Shown: positions 43,415-53,329, counted from the first letter of the stretch. The stretch is 64,000 nucleotides of DNA from UBA699 sp050261915 (GCA_050261915.1 JBLNDT010000089.1:139496-203495); one strand, 5' to 3'. Notes: generated by a model not told the origin, from the letters alone. A program made the numbers and translations.

Positions 43415-44693
43415 TTTCCATTATTTTTGATAGTGCAATTAATATCCCTATTTTAGCATGATCAAAGGTAAGTCCACCTTGCATGTATGCAATGTATGGC
43501 TCTCTTATCGGACCATCAGCAGATAATTCAATTGATGAGCCTTGTATAAAGGCACCTGCAGCCATTATAACCTGATCTTCATATCCAGGCATATCCCATG
43601 GCTCACATTCCACAAAGGAATCAACAGGTGAACCATGCTGTATCCCCTTACAGAAATTAATTAACTTATCCTTATCTCCAAATTTAACTGCCTGGATTAT
43701 ATCGCTTCTCTTATCATTATACTTTGGAAGCACATCAAACCCTGCAAGCTCCATTAATCTTGAGCAGAATATTGCTCCTTTTACCGCTTCAATAGCTACA
43801 TGAGGTGCTAAAAACAATCCTTGGTACAAGGTTCTCATCACTCCAAAGGTGGAACCGCATTCTCCTCCTATACCAGGTATTGTTAATCTGTAAGCTGCCT
43901 GAGTTACATATTCCTCTTTTCCAACTATATATCCACCTGTAGGTGCAATTCCTCCTCCTATGTTTTTGATCAATGAACCAGCTGCAAGGTCAGCTCCAAC
44001 ATCGGTAGGCTCCATTGTATCAAGGAATTCTCCATAACAGTTGTCCACGAAACATAATACATCTCTTACTTCCTTTATCTTCTTTATTACATTCGCTAGT
44101 TCAGGAAGAAGTAATGCCTTTCTCCATCCGTACCCTGTGGATCTTTGAATATGTACAAGTTTTATGCTTTCATCATTCTTTAATTCATTTATAACCTTGT
44201 CTATGTCAATTTCATTACTGCTGTTTAAGTCAATCTGCTTGTAGTTTACTCCATATTCTTTTAATGAACCAATGTTTTTATTTTTACTTAATCCTATTAT
44301 GTTATGTAAGGTGTCATAAGGACTTCCGCATATACTAAGCATTGTGTCTCCAGGTCTAAGATTTCCAAATAGAGCCGCTCCAATTGCATGAGTTCCATTT
44401 ACAAAATGAGGTCTTACAAGGGCGCTTTCTGCATTAAATATATCTGCATAAAGCTTATCTAAAGAATCTCTTCCGATATCCCCATAACCATAACCAGTAG
44501 AATTTGTAAAATGCATATCGCTTATTCTTTCATTTTGAAATGCACTTAGTACCTTAAGCTGGTTGTATTCCCTTATTTCATCATATCTCTCAAACTCGGC
44601 TTGTATATCCTTCATTGTTTGATTATATAAATTAATTATGTCATCGCTTATTTTAAATTTTGATTTTAAAGTGTTAATCGTTATATCCAGCAT
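43407..44693 (-). CDS. ynbB: Methionine gamma-lyase/aluminium-resistance family PLP enzyme
   Basis: PLP-dependent enzyme of 428 residues in the Cys/Met metabolism family, often called aluminium resistance protein. Blocks VRPHFVNGTHAIGAALFG and LIKNIGGGIAPTGGYIVG (with the PLP lysine) are characteristic. The neighbourhood with hfq, miaA and mutL matches Bacillus ynbB. The physiological substrate is not established. Confidence 0.88.
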   Translation of the reverse strand: MLDITINTLKSKFKISDDIINLYNQTMKDIQAEFERYDEIREYNQLKVLSAFQNERISDMHFTNSTGYGYGDIGRDSLDKLYADIFNAESALVRPHFVNGTHAIGAALFGNLRPGDTMLSICGSPYDTLHNIIGLSKNKNIGSLKEYGVNYKQIDLNSSNEIDIDKVINELKNDESIKLVHIQRSTGYGWRKALLLPELANVIKKIKEVRDVLCFVDNCYGEFLDTMEPTDVGADLAAGSLIKNIGGGIAPTGGYIVGKEEYVTQAAYRLTIPGIGGECGSTFGVMRTLYQGLFLAPHVAIEAVKGAIFCSRLMELAGFDVLPKYNDKRSDIIQAVKFGDKDKLINFCKGIQHGSPVDSFVECEPWDMPGYEDQVIMAAGAFIQGSSIELSADGPIREPYIAYMQGGLTFDHAKIGILIALSKIMENK

Positions 44694-44740
44694 TTAAATT
44701 GCCTCCTTTTTAAATTCCAGAGTATATGATAACACATAAA

Positions 44741-44767
44741 ATAAGAATAGGCAATAAAGCCTATTCC
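44741..44767 (-). terminator. Terminator after hfq
   Basis: GAATAGGC, loop AATAAA, GCCTATTC; on the minus strand it is followed by TTATTTTA. It overlaps the hfq stop codon. Confidence 0.7.
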
Positions 44768-45009
44768 TGCATTTCTGGTGATTCAACATTATTAAAAAGA
44801 ATTGGTTTAAGTGGAGTAATTGTTGATATTGCATGCTTGTATACCATCATCTGTTTTCCATCACAATCAAGCACCACTGTAAAACTATCAAAACCCTTTA
44901 CATTTCCTCTAATCTGAAATCCATTTGTTAGATATACTGTAACAGGAATTCTGTTTTTTCTAGCCCCGTTTAAAAATATATCCTGTAAGTTGTTAACTGC
45001 TTTATTCAT
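44761..45009 (-). CDS. hfq: RNA chaperone Hfq
   Basis: Hexameric Sm-like RNA chaperone, 82 residues. Sm1 region VTVYLTNGFQIRGNVKGFD and Sm2 motif YKHAIST are clear. GGAGGT lies six bases before ATG 45009; TTG 45015 is too close. Downstream of miaA, as in most bacteria. The C-terminal tail is short and acidic. Confidence 0.96.
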   Translation of the reverse strand: MNKAVNNLQDIFLNGARKNRIPVTVYLTNGFQIRGNVKGFDSFTVVLDCDGKQMMVYKHAISTITPLKPILFNNVESPEMQE

Positions 45010-45074
45010 GTTCAAACCTCCGCATATAAATATCTATTTATATTTCTATATAAATTAATTAAATCCTTTATTTT

Positions 45075-46001
45075 TTAAAAATTAATTGAGGATTTTATAT
45101 ACTCTGCTGCTTTTTCTTTTGACTCAAAATTATCCATGTCGACCCATTTTACCCTTGGGTCTTTTCTAAACCATGTAAGCTGACGTTTTGCATAATTTCT
45201 GCTTCCTTGTTTTATCTGATCCACTGCAGCATCTAGTGATATTTCCCCATTAAGGTAATGAAGAAGTTCCTTATACCCTATTCCCTTCATGGACTGCATA
45301 TCAGGAGTATATCCCATTTCACTAAGCTTTTTAACCTCATCAATAAGACCATTTTCAAGCATTATGTCCACCCTTTTGTTTATTCTTGAATATAGTTTTT
45401 CTCTATTCATAGTAAGCACGAAGTAAGAAAGGTTATATGGGCATTTGTACTCTTCTTTTTTTGAATTATACTCACTTATAGTTGTTCCAGTAAGTTTATA
45501 TACCTCTAATGCTCTTATTACCCTTTTAAGGTCCTTTGGGAATAATCTTTCAAAGGATTCAGGGTCAACTTCCTTAAGCATAGCATGGACATATTCCCTT
45601 CCTTTTACTTCTGCAAGCTTAGTTAATTGTTCTCTATAAGCTTCATCTGTTTCTGCTCCAGTAAAATCATAGCTGCATATAAGGGAATTAATGTAAAGAC
45701 CTGTGCCTCCAACTATCATGGGAAGCTTTCCTTTATCTGAAATTTCTTTTATTTTTTCTTCTGCAAGAACCTTGTATTGTGATACATTGAAGCTCACATT
45801 CGGCATAAGGAAATCTATAAGGTGATGAGGTACTCCCTGCATTTCATCAGAAGTAACCTTTGCTGAACCTATATCCATATATTTATAAATCTGCATTGAA
45901 TCAGCGGAAATTATTTCACCTTTTAAATCTTTAGCCAGCATAATTGATATATCTGTTTTGCCAACTGCTGTAGGCCCAGCCAAAATAAATAAATTCATCA
46001 T
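45075..46001 (-). CDS. miaA: tRNA dimethylallyltransferase
   Basis: Adds dimethylallyl to A37 of tRNAs reading U-initial codons; MiaB (50.4-51.7 kb) then thiomethylates the product. The P-loop GPTAVGKT and SADSMQIYKYMDIGSAKV are visible; KRQLTWFRKD is near the end. There are 308 residues. It overlaps the mutL stop by 4 bases, so the two are cotranscribed. Confidence 0.95.
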   Translation of the reverse strand: MMNLFILAGPTAVGKTDISIMLAKDLKGEIISADSMQIYKYMDIGSAKVTSDEMQGVPHHLIDFLMPNVSFNVSQYKVLAEEKIKEISDKGKLPMIVGGTGLYINSLICSYDFTGAETDEAYREQLTKLAEVKGREYVHAMLKEVDPESFERLFPKDLKRVIRALEVYKLTGTTISEYNSKKEEYKCPYNLSYFVLTMNREKLYSRINKRVDIMLENGLIDEVKKLSEMGYTPDMQSMKGIGYKELLHYLNGEISLDAAVDQIKQGSRNYAKRQLTWFRKDPRVKWVDMDNFESKEKAAEYIKSSINF

Positions 46002-47767
46002 TGTATTCTCTTAAACCTCTTTTCCAATTCATTCAGGCTTAACTTAATTATAGTAGGCCTTCCGTGAGGACAGTTATAAGGATCTTCTATATATTTAAGT
46101 TCGTGGAGCAAGGACTTCATTTCAATTTCTGAAAGATTGTCATTTGCCTTTACCGCAGCTCTGCAGGATTTTTTAGCAATTGAATTATACTTGATTTCCG
46201 TTTTTTCACCACTGCCTAGGCCTCTAAGGTTTTCTATAATTTCATAAAAGAGCTCCTTAACATTTGGTTTTCCAAGTATTAAAGGAACCTCACGAATACA
46301 TATAGTATTTTGCCCAAATTCCTCTATATTAAAACCAATAGTTCTAAATAAATCCATATTTTCCTGGTAAATTATATTATCCTCATTGTTTAGTTCTATT
46401 ACCACAGGAGTTATAAGCACCTGGCTCACTACCTCCTGATTTCTTATTTCCTCCATATATTTTTCAAAAAGTATCTTTTCATGGGCAGCATGCTGATCTA
46501 TAAGATAAAGCTCATCCCTATACTCTCCTATTATATATGTTTTGCTGAACTGGCCTATAATTCTTATATCCGGAAGTTTAGCTTCCTTCTTTAAAGGTTT
46601 ATATTCCTCTTTTTGTTCTATTACAACCTCTTTTTGTTTTAAATCAATTGGAAGCTGAATTTGAACCTTTGGTGGTTGGTATGTGAATTCAACCTTAGTT
46701 TCTGGTGCCTTAATTTCAGGTGTTTTATATTCAGGATTTTCTATATTTTCTTCTTCCTCAACTGTGAAGGTATCTCTTAAGCTTTGCCTAAGGGCAGAAT
46801 GCACTGCATTAAAAACAATACTGAATACTTCCCTTTCATCCTTGAATTTTATTTCTGATTTTGTTGGATGCACATTAACATCTATAAACTCAGGGTATAT
46901 ATCAATAAAAAGTACAAAGAAAGGATATTTATTTACTGTACAAAAGGACTTGAAGGCATTCTCAACAGCAACTCCTATAGTCTTGTTTTTTATATATCTT
47001 TTGTTTACAAATATACTTTGGTGATTTCTATTTCCCCGTGCAGTATCTGCATTTCCTATATATCCATAAACGGATATAACATCCCTGTGTTCTTCAAACT
47101 TTATTACATTTTCGCAGACGTTTTTTCCATAAAGAGCTCTTATTACATCAATGACTTCTCCTGTTCCAAAGGTGGAAAATACCACTTTGTCGTTGTTTAT
47201 CAGCTTAAAGGATATGCTTGGATTTGCAAGGGCTATCCTGGTTAATATGTCTGAGATGTAGGCGTACTCACGGCTCTGAGACTTTAGAAACTTTTTTCTT
47301 GCAGGTACATTGAAGAAAATATCCCTAACTTCTACAGTAGTGCCTATATTTGTTCCAGTGTCCTTTATATACTCAATTTCCCCTGCAGATACATAAATAT
47401 CCTTCCCAAAATCAAATTCTATGGTTCTGCTTTTCATACTAACCTTAGCTACAGAGGCAATACTCGCAAGAGCCTCCCCGCGAAACCCCAGGGTATCTAT
47501 TTTAAATATATCATCAATGGCCTTTATCTTACTGGTTGCATGAGGAAGAAAGGCCTTTTCGAGGTCCTCCGGAAATATGCCGCTTCCGTTATCTATAACC
47601 TTTATCAGCTTTTCTCCACCTTCATATACTTCCACAGTAATACTTGTAGCATTTGAATCCACGCTGTTTTCCACCAGCTCTTTTACCACTGAAAAGGGTC
47701 TTTCCACCACTTCGCCTGCAGCTATTTTATTTGCCGTATTAGTATCCAGCACATTAATTCTTTTCAT
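45998..47767 (-). CDS. mutL: DNA mismatch repair protein MutL
   Basis: GHKL ATPase and latent endonuclease, 589 residues. The N-terminal ATP site has ENSVDSNATSI, DNGSGI and TLGFRGEAL. The C-terminal endonuclease motif DQHAAHEKILFEKYME is present, expected in bacteria lacking MutH; a variable linker separates them. It follows mutS by 12 bases. Confidence 0.96.
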   Translation of the reverse strand: MKRINVLDTNTANKIAAGEVVERPFSVVKELVENSVDSNATSITVEVYEGGEKLIKVIDNGSGIFPEDLEKAFLPHATSKIKAIDDIFKIDTLGFRGEALASIASVAKVSMKSRTIEFDFGKDIYVSAGEIEYIKDTGTNIGTTVEVRDIFFNVPARKKFLKSQSREYAYISDILTRIALANPSISFKLINNDKVVFSTFGTGEVIDVIRALYGKNVCENVIKFEEHRDVISVYGYIGNADTARGNRNHQSIFVNKRYIKNKTIGVAVENAFKSFCTVNKYPFFVLFIDIYPEFIDVNVHPTKSEIKFKDEREVFSIVFNAVHSALRQSLRDTFTVEEEENIENPEYKTPEIKAPETKVEFTYQPPKVQIQLPIDLKQKEVVIEQKEEYKPLKKEAKLPDIRIIGQFSKTYIIGEYRDELYLIDQHAAHEKILFEKYMEEIRNQEVVSQVLITPVVIELNNEDNIIYQENMDLFRTIGFNIEEFGQNTICIREVPLILGKPNVKELFYEIIENLRGLGSGEKTEIKYNSIAKKSCRAAVKANDNLSEIEMKSLLHELKYIEDPYNCPHGRPTIIKLSLNELEKRFKRIQ

Positions 47768-47779
47768 TGGAGTTCCCCC

Positions 47780-50347
47780 CTAAATCATTTTTGCATTTTT
47801 AATTAACTCATTTAATTTGTTCATGCAGTCTATAGGAGTCATGTTCAATATATCCACTGCAGCAAGTTCCTTAACTATATTGTTCTTTTCAATATCTTCG
47901 AATCCTAACTGCAATACTGGTTTTTCTGTTTTTATAACAGTTTTTTCATTTTCAATATTTACAAGAATTTCTTTTGCTCTGTTTATTACTTTTAAAGGTA
48001 GCCCAGCCAGCTTTGCAACTTCAATACCATAAGATTGGTCTGTTCCTCCTTTTACTATTTTATGGAGGAAAACTATTTCATTTTGAAGCTCCCTTACTGC
48101 AACTCTGTAATTAACTACACCTTCTATTGCACCTTCAAGTTTTGTAAGCTCATGGTAATGAGTTGCAAAAAGAGTGTTGCATTTAACTTTTTTATTAGTA
48201 CAAAGGTATTCAATCACCGCCCAAGCTATACTTAAACCGTCGTAGGTGCTTGTACCTCTTCCTACCTCGTCTAATAGCACAAGACTGTTTGAGGTGGCAT
48301 TCTTTAATATATTTGATACTTCCCACATTTCCACCATAAATGTACTTTTTCCTGCTGCAAGGTCGTCAGACGCTCCAATTCTTGTAAACACCCTGTCACA
48401 TATACACAAATCAGCCATTTTAGCTGGAACAAAGCTTCCTATTTGAGCCATAATTGATATGAGGGCAACTTGTCTCATGTAGGTTGATTTACCTGCCATA
48501 TTGGGACCTGTAATCAAGGCAAGCTGTTCATCCTTGGAGTTTAGGTATGTATCATTTGATACAAAACTGCCTCCTGAAATTACTTTTTCTACAACAGGAT
48601 GTCTTCCTTCCTTAATTGTAATTAATCCATCCTGGTTAAACCTTGGTTTTGTATAGTTATTTTCAAGTGCAGCTGTGGTAAGAGCACATATGCAGTCGAT
48701 TTCTGATATTATCTTTGCAGTATGTTTCATTCTAAAAATATGTTTTTCTATTTCATCACGTATTTCTGTAAATAATTTATACTCAAGATTAAGCAGCTTT
48801 TCCTCTGCACCAAGTATTTTATCTTCCATTTCTTTAAGCTCAGGGGTAATGTACCTTTCAGCATTTGCAAGGGTCTGCTTTCTTATATAACGTCCCTCAG
48901 GCACCTGGCTGAAATTTGATTTTGTTATTTCAATATAGTATCCGAATACTTTATTGAATCCAATCTTAAGTGACTTGATTCCCGTCACTTCCCTTTCGCT
49001 GTTTTCAAGTCTTGATATCCAATCCTTCCCATTAGCCTTTGCAGCTCTTAGTTCATCTACTTCATAGTTATATCCTGCCTTAATTACATTACCTTCCTTT
49101 ACAGAAAGAGCAGGGTTATCCATTATTGATTTATCAAGTATCTCATATATGTCTCTAAGCTCATCTATGCTTGATGTCATTTCGGTATAAAGCCTTGTTG
49201 AAAAATCAGATATAACTTCCTTTACCCTTGGAATTTTTTCTATTGATTTCTTAAGTGAAACAAGTTCCTTGGCGTTCACATTTTTTGAGGATATTTTACC
49301 AACTATTCTTTCAATATCATATATTTCTTTTAAATTTTCAATTAGATCGTAATGAAGGTTAAGACTTGATATGTTTTCTTCTATTGCATTAAGCCTTCCT
49401 TCAATTTTATCTTTTCTTATAAGAGGCTGTTCAATCCAGCTTCTAAGCCTTCTTCCTCCCATGGAGGTAGTTGTTTTATCAAGAACCCAAAGCAAGGAGC
49501 CCTTTCTTGCTTTATCTCTTAGAGTTTCTGTAAGCTCAAGATTCCTTCTTGAATTTATATCAATGGAAAGGTAATCCACTATGTTATAAAAATTAAATTC
49601 ATTAATATGAGGAAGAGATATCTTCTGGGTTTCAATAATGTACCTAAGCATGGAGCTGCTGCATTTGTTTACTCCCTGACTATAATCAAGTGGATTATAG
49701 TTACTGAACTGGGTTTTAAGTGTATTATCATCGTTATAATATTCTTCACTAACTCTGGTTAAGGAAAGACTGAACCTTTCTAGTATAAAACTTATGCTGT
49801 CTTCATTTAACCAATCTGGAATTATCATTTCCTTAGGAGAATACTTTGATATTTCATCAAGTATGACACTATGGTCATATAACGCTTCAGTACAATTAAA
49901 TTCACCAGTAGAGATATCGGCAGAACAAATGGCAAAGTTCTTATTTCCATCAAAGGGAAGGAAGGATAATATATAATTGTTTTTATTCTCTTCTAGGAAG
50001 GAAGAATCTGTATATGTGCCGGGAGTAATTACCTTTATTATTCCCCTTTTAACAATGCCTTTCGCAGCACTTGGGTCCTCAAGCTGCTCGCATATGGCAA
50101 CCTTATATCCTTTATTAATAAGTCTGCTTATATAGGAATCTGCGGCATGGTACGGTATACCGCACATATCCGCTCTTGTTTCTAAGCCGCAGTCTCTGCC
50201 TGTTAATACTAGTTCCAGTTCTCTAGAGGCAGTTTTAGCATCCTCAAAAAACATTTCATAAAAATCTCCAAGTCTGAAAAAAAGAATGCAGTCCTTGCAG
50301 TCTTCCTTTACTTCCAGGTATTGCTGCATCATTGGAGTAAGTGCCAC
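47780..50347 (-). CDS. mutS: DNA mismatch repair protein MutS
   Basis: Mismatch-recognition ATPase, 855 residues. The mismatch-binding motif with the intercalating phenylalanine is in FFRLGDFYEMFFEDA. Walker A GPNMAGKST (about 614-622) and LLDEVGRGTSTYDG are intact, with a C-terminal helix-turn-helix. The start is GTG 50347 behind AGGGGGAA. First gene of mutS-mutL-miaA-hfq. Confidence 0.97.
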   Translation of the reverse strand: MALTPMMQQYLEVKEDCKDCILFFRLGDFYEMFFEDAKTASRELELVLTGRDCGLETRADMCGIPYHAADSYISRLINKGYKVAICEQLEDPSAAKGIVKRGIIKVITPGTYTDSSFLEENKNNYILSFLPFDGNKNFAICSADISTGEFNCTEALYDHSVILDEISKYSPKEMIIPDWLNEDSISFILERFSLSLTRVSEEYYNDDNTLKTQFSNYNPLDYSQGVNKCSSSMLRYIIETQKISLPHINEFNFYNIVDYLSIDINSRRNLELTETLRDKARKGSLLWVLDKTTTSMGGRRLRSWIEQPLIRKDKIEGRLNAIEENISSLNLHYDLIENLKEIYDIERIVGKISSKNVNAKELVSLKKSIEKIPRVKEVISDFSTRLYTEMTSSIDELRDIYEILDKSIMDNPALSVKEGNVIKAGYNYEVDELRAAKANGKDWISRLENSEREVTGIKSLKIGFNKVFGYYIEITKSNFSQVPEGRYIRKQTLANAERYITPELKEMEDKILGAEEKLLNLEYKLFTEIRDEIEKHIFRMKHTAKIISEIDCICALTTAALENNYTKPRFNQDGLITIKEGRHPVVEKVISGGSFVSNDTYLNSKDEQLALITGPNMAGKSTYMRQVALISIMAQIGSFVPAKMADLCICDRVFTRIGASDDLAAGKSTFMVEMWEVSNILKNATSNSLVLLDEVGRGTSTYDGLSIAWAVIEYLCTNKKVKCNTLFATHYHELTKLEGAIEGVVNYRVAVRELQNEIVFLHKIVKGGTDQSYGIEVAKLAGLPLKVINRAKEILVNIENEKTVIKTEKPVLQLGFEDIEKNNIVKELAAVDILNMTPIDCMNKLNELIKNAKMI

Positions 50348-50365
50348 TGTTATTCCCCCTTATAC

Positions 50366-50390
50366 TATAAAAAAAGCTCTTTTGAGCTTT
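50366..50390 (-). terminator. Terminator after miaB
   Basis: AAAGCTC, loop AAAA on the minus strand, GAGCTTT followed by T residues; it lies between the miaB stop and the mutS start. Confidence 0.85.
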
Positions 50391-51714
50391 ATTTTATTTC
50401 TTCCCCAATTAGGGAAAATGAATTTGCTTTAGTTATTTTAACATTAACAAGTTTTCCTATAGAGTCCTTAGAACCTGGAAAATTAACAAGTTTTCCTGTT
50501 CGTGTTCTTCCCATTACCCTTGTCTCATCATTCTTACTCAGGCCTTCAACCAAAACCTCGGTTATTCTACCTTCATATTCCTTATTTTTCTTTTTGCTGC
50601 AGTAATTAACAACCTCCATAAGTCTGTTAAAACGTTCATGCTTAACCTCATCTGATATTTGTTCCTGAAGCTCAAAGGCAGGAGTACCCTTTCTTTTGGA
50701 ATATATAAAGGTAAAGGCTGAATCAAATTCAACTTCCTTAACAAGAGACAATGTGTCTAAAAAGTCTTCCTCTGTTTCTCCTGGAAATCCTATTATAATG
50801 TCTGTAGAAAGAGCTGCATCAGGTATTCTAGTCTTTATTTTTTTAACCAGCTCTAAATAGTATTCTCTTTTATAATGCCTGTTCATTTTTTCGAGTATTC
50901 TGCTGGAACCTGACTGTACAGGAAGATGAATCTGTTCACACATTTTGTCACATTCAGCCACTGCATCTATTACATCATCTGTAAGATCCTTTGGATGGGA
51001 GGTCATAAACCTTACCCTATCAAGGCCTTCAATTTCATTTATTTTTCTAAGAAGCTCTGCAAAACTGCATTTTTCTGCTAGATCCTTCCCGTAAGAATTT
51101 ACATTTTGACCTAAAAGTGTTACTTCCTTATATCCTCTAGCAACTAAATCCTTGATTTCATCAATAATATTTATTGGTTCCCTGCTTCTTTCTCTTCCTC
51201 TTACAAAAGGTACAATACAGTATGTACAAAAATTATTGCATCCGTACATAATAGTTACAAAGCCTTTTACATTGCTCTCTCGGTCTATTGGAATTCCTTC
51301 AATAATACCTTCTTCCTTATCTAGAATTTCTATTATTGATTTATTTTCCTGTTTTACCCTGTTAAGATATTCAGGAAATTTATATGAATTGTGTGTTCCA
51401 AAAATAATATCCACAAATGGAAACTTTTTGATTATTTCTTCAGGTACTCCTGCCTGCTGCATCATACAGCCGCAAACTGCAATAATTAAATCCGGATTTT
51501 CCTTCTTATATTTTTTTAATGCTCCAAGGTTTCCATAAACCTTAAGCTCTGCATTTTCTCTTACGCAGCAGGTATTAAAAATTATAATATCTGCAGTATC
51601 TCTGGTTTCGCTTCTAGCGTATCCAATATTCTTAAGCATACCTGAGAGCTTTTCTGAGTCCTCCTCATTCATCTGACAGCCCCAGGTTTCTATATAAAAA
51701 AATTTTTCCTTCAT
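50389..51714 (-). CDS. miaB: tRNA-2-methylthio-N6-dimethylallyladenosine synthase
   Basis: Radical SAM methylthiotransferase acting on the MiaA product in tRNA. UPF0004 domain with ETWGCQMNEEDSE (first Cys at 13) and NTCCVRENAE; radical SAM motif GCNNFCTYCIVP (about 156-167); TRAM domain at the C-terminus. There are 441 residues. The UPF0004 motifs distinguish it from RimO at 27-29 kb. ATG follows AAGGAGA. Confidence 0.95.
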   Translation of the reverse strand: MKEKFFYIETWGCQMNEEDSEKLSGMLKNIGYARSETRDTADIIIFNTCCVRENAELKVYGNLGALKKYKKENPDLIIAVCGCMMQQAGVPEEIIKKFPFVDIIFGTHNSYKFPEYLNRVKQENKSIIEILDKEEGIIEGIPIDRESNVKGFVTIMYGCNNFCTYCIVPFVRGRERSREPINIIDEIKDLVARGYKEVTLLGQNVNSYGKDLAEKCSFAELLRKINEIEGLDRVRFMTSHPKDLTDDVIDAVAECDKMCEQIHLPVQSGSSRILEKMNRHYKREYYLELVKKIKTRIPDAALSTDIIIGFPGETEEDFLDTLSLVKEVEFDSAFTFIYSKRKGTPAFELQEQISDEVKHERFNRLMEVVNYCSKKKNKEYEGRITEVLVEGLSKNDETRVMGRTRTGKLVNFPGSKDSIGKLVNVKITKANSFSLIGEEIK

Positions 51715-51841
51715 ATAATATGTATCTCTCCTTAGTTTATCTATTTACTTAACTTTTTACATTATACTATATTTTATATTTTTTATCTATTTTGAATTAA
51801 TAATTATAATTTTATTGGGTAATATAATTTTAAAATTATCA

Positions 51842-51870
51842 TTGCAGGATTTTTTCATATTATGTAGAAT
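51842..51870 (+). promoter_or_regulatory. Overlapping sigma-H-like and sigma-A promoter
   Basis: Sigma-H-like AGGATTT (51846-51852), 14 bases, GAAT (51867-51870), the same geometry as upstream of spoVS. A sigma-A reading is TTGCAG (51842-51847), 17 bases, TAGAAT (51865-51870). Both precede the aminotransferase at 51928. Confidence 0.5.
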
Positions 51871-51927
51871 AGTAATTAGGTAGAGCAAAGCTTTACATTT
51901 TATATATTTTTGGAGGGGGTTTTTTTA

Positions 51928-53115
51928 ATGGACGTAAGATTTTCAGACAGAGCTACCAAACTAAAAGCATCAGAAATCAGAGAACTACTCAAATTGGCTG
52001 AAATGCCAGAAATAATTTCATTTGCAGGAGGACTTCCAGCACCAGAATTATTTCCAGTTCAAGAAATGAAAGAAGTTCTTATGGAGGTAATGGACACAGA
52101 TGGAAGAGCTGCATTGCAGTATGGTCCTACAGATGGAATTAATGCTCTGAGAGAAGTAATAGTAACTCAGAGAATGCCTAAAGTTGGCATCAACAATGTA
52201 AAAGCTGAAGAAATTGCAGTAACAACAGGTTCCCAGCAAGGTCTTGAATTTTCAGCTAAAATATTTTTAAACAAAGATGACGTTGTTATTTGCGAAAGCC
52301 CTAGCTATTTAGGTGCTGTAAACGCATTCAAGGCTTATGAGCCAAAATTTGTTGAGGTTCCATGTGATGAACATGGAATGATTATGGATGAATTGGAAAA
52401 AGCACTTATTGCTAATCCTCAAGCTAAATTCATCTATATAATTCCTGACTTCCAGAACCCAACAGGCAGAACTCTTCCTGTTGAAAGAAGAAAAATAATT
52501 GCAGAATTAGCAGCAAAATACAAAATGCCTGTAGTTGAAGACGGCCCATACAGTGAATTAATATTTGAAGGAGAAGTTTTCCCTTCAATAAAGAGCTTTG
52601 ATAAAGAAGGATGGGTTATCTACCTTGGTACTTTCTCAAAGACATTTGCACCTGGTATAAGAATAGGCTGGATATATGCTAGCCCTGAAATACTTAATAA
52701 GTATATCATAATAAAACAAGGTGCAGACCTTCAGTGCAGCAGTCTTGACCAGAGAGCAGTTGCATTATTTATGAAGAAACATAATCTTGATGAACACATT
52801 GAAAAGATCATAAAAGTTTACAGAGGCAGAAGAGATTTAATGCTTGACAGCATGGAAAAATATTTCCCTGCTGGAGTTAAATTTACAAAACCTCGTGGTG
52901 GACTATTTGCTTGGGTAGAATTAAAGGAAGGACTAGATGCAGCTGAAATTATGCAGGAATGCTTAAAAGAAAATGTTGCGTATGTTCCAGGTGGTTCCTT
53001 CTTCCCTAATGGCGGAAATGCTAACTTCTTCAGAATGAACTTCTCATGTATGAATGAAGAAAAAATTGTTGAAGGTGTTAAGAGATTAGGTAAAGTATTA
53101 GCTAAATATTATTAA
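51928..53115 (+). CDS. MocR/LysN-type PLP-dependent aminotransferase
   Basis: Fold-type I aminotransferase of 395 residues, of the group that includes 2-aminoadipate and aromatic aminotransferases (ARO8/LysN). The PLP lysine is in GTFSKTFAPGIRIGWIYA; PDFQNPTGRTLP and ISFAGGLPAPELFP are typical. There is no GntR domain, so it is an enzyme, not a MocR regulator. GGAGGGGG selects ATG 51928. Its substrate is not readable. The codon-clean strong ribosome site and promoter suggest good expression. Confidence 0.85.
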   Translation: MDVRFSDRATKLKASEIRELLKLAEMPEIISFAGGLPAPELFPVQEMKEVLMEVMDTDGRAALQYGPTDGINALREVIVTQRMPKVGINNVKAEEIAVTTGSQQGLEFSAKIFLNKDDVVICESPSYLGAVNAFKAYEPKFVEVPCDEHGMIMDELEKALIANPQAKFIYIIPDFQNPTGRTLPVERRKIIAELAAKYKMPVVEDGPYSELIFEGEVFPSIKSFDKEGWVIYLGTFSKTFAPGIRIGWIYASPEILNKYIIIKQGADLQCSSLDQRAVALFMKKHNLDEHIEKIIKVYRGRRDLMLDSMEKYFPAGVKFTKPRGGLFAWVELKEGLDAAEIMQECLKENVAYVPGGSFFPNGGNANFFRMNFSCMNEEKIVEGVKRLGKVLAKYY

Positions 53116-53127
53116 ACTATAAATAAG

Positions 53128-53164
53128 ATTCCTCCTTTTGGGTAAACTACCTAAAAGGAGGAAT
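53128..53164 (+). promoter_or_regulatory. Hairpin sequestering a ribosome binding site
   Basis: ATTCCTCCTTTTGGGTA, loop AAC, TACCTAAAAGGAGGAAT: about 17 pairs with one G-T. The right arm contains the ribosome site GGAGG (53157-53161) of the small ORF at 53169. No T-tract follows, so translational control is more likely than termination. Confidence 0.65.
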
Positions 53165-53168
53165 GTTT

Positions 53169-53327
53169 ATGTATGAGGTAAAAAAAGATATTGAGGAAAA
53201 TGAAAAAGCTGACATGAAATATCCTGTTATTATGGACAGAAGCTATTTCAACAAAATACAGGCAGAAAGTTTTCTTAGTCTTAAGACCTCCCATGTTCCT
53301 ATGGAGGGTATTATAAAATTAGATTAA
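53169..53327 (+). CDS. Small ORF, 52 residues, unknown
   Basis: ATG seven bases after a perfect AAAGGAGGAAT site. The product begins MYEVKKDIEENEKADMKYPV and ends HVPMEGIIKLD; there is no signal peptide or membrane segment and I recognise no family. It lies 53 bases after the aminotransferase and ends just before a strong terminator, which fits a real cistron. The ribosome site is inside a hairpin. No similarity search could be done. Confidence 0.6.
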   Translation: MYEVKKDIEENEKADMKYPVIMDRSYFNKIQAESFLSLKTSHVPMEGIIKLD

Positions 53328-53329
53328 AT

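Noticed and set aside
46683..47245. Two + strand ORFs of 113 and 125 codons
   Set aside because: Antisense to mutL, with no start context; their hydrophobic runs arise from the complementary coding sequence.
51928..53115. MocR-type regulator
   Set aside because: There is no N-terminal GntR DNA-binding domain; the protein is only the aminotransferase fold.
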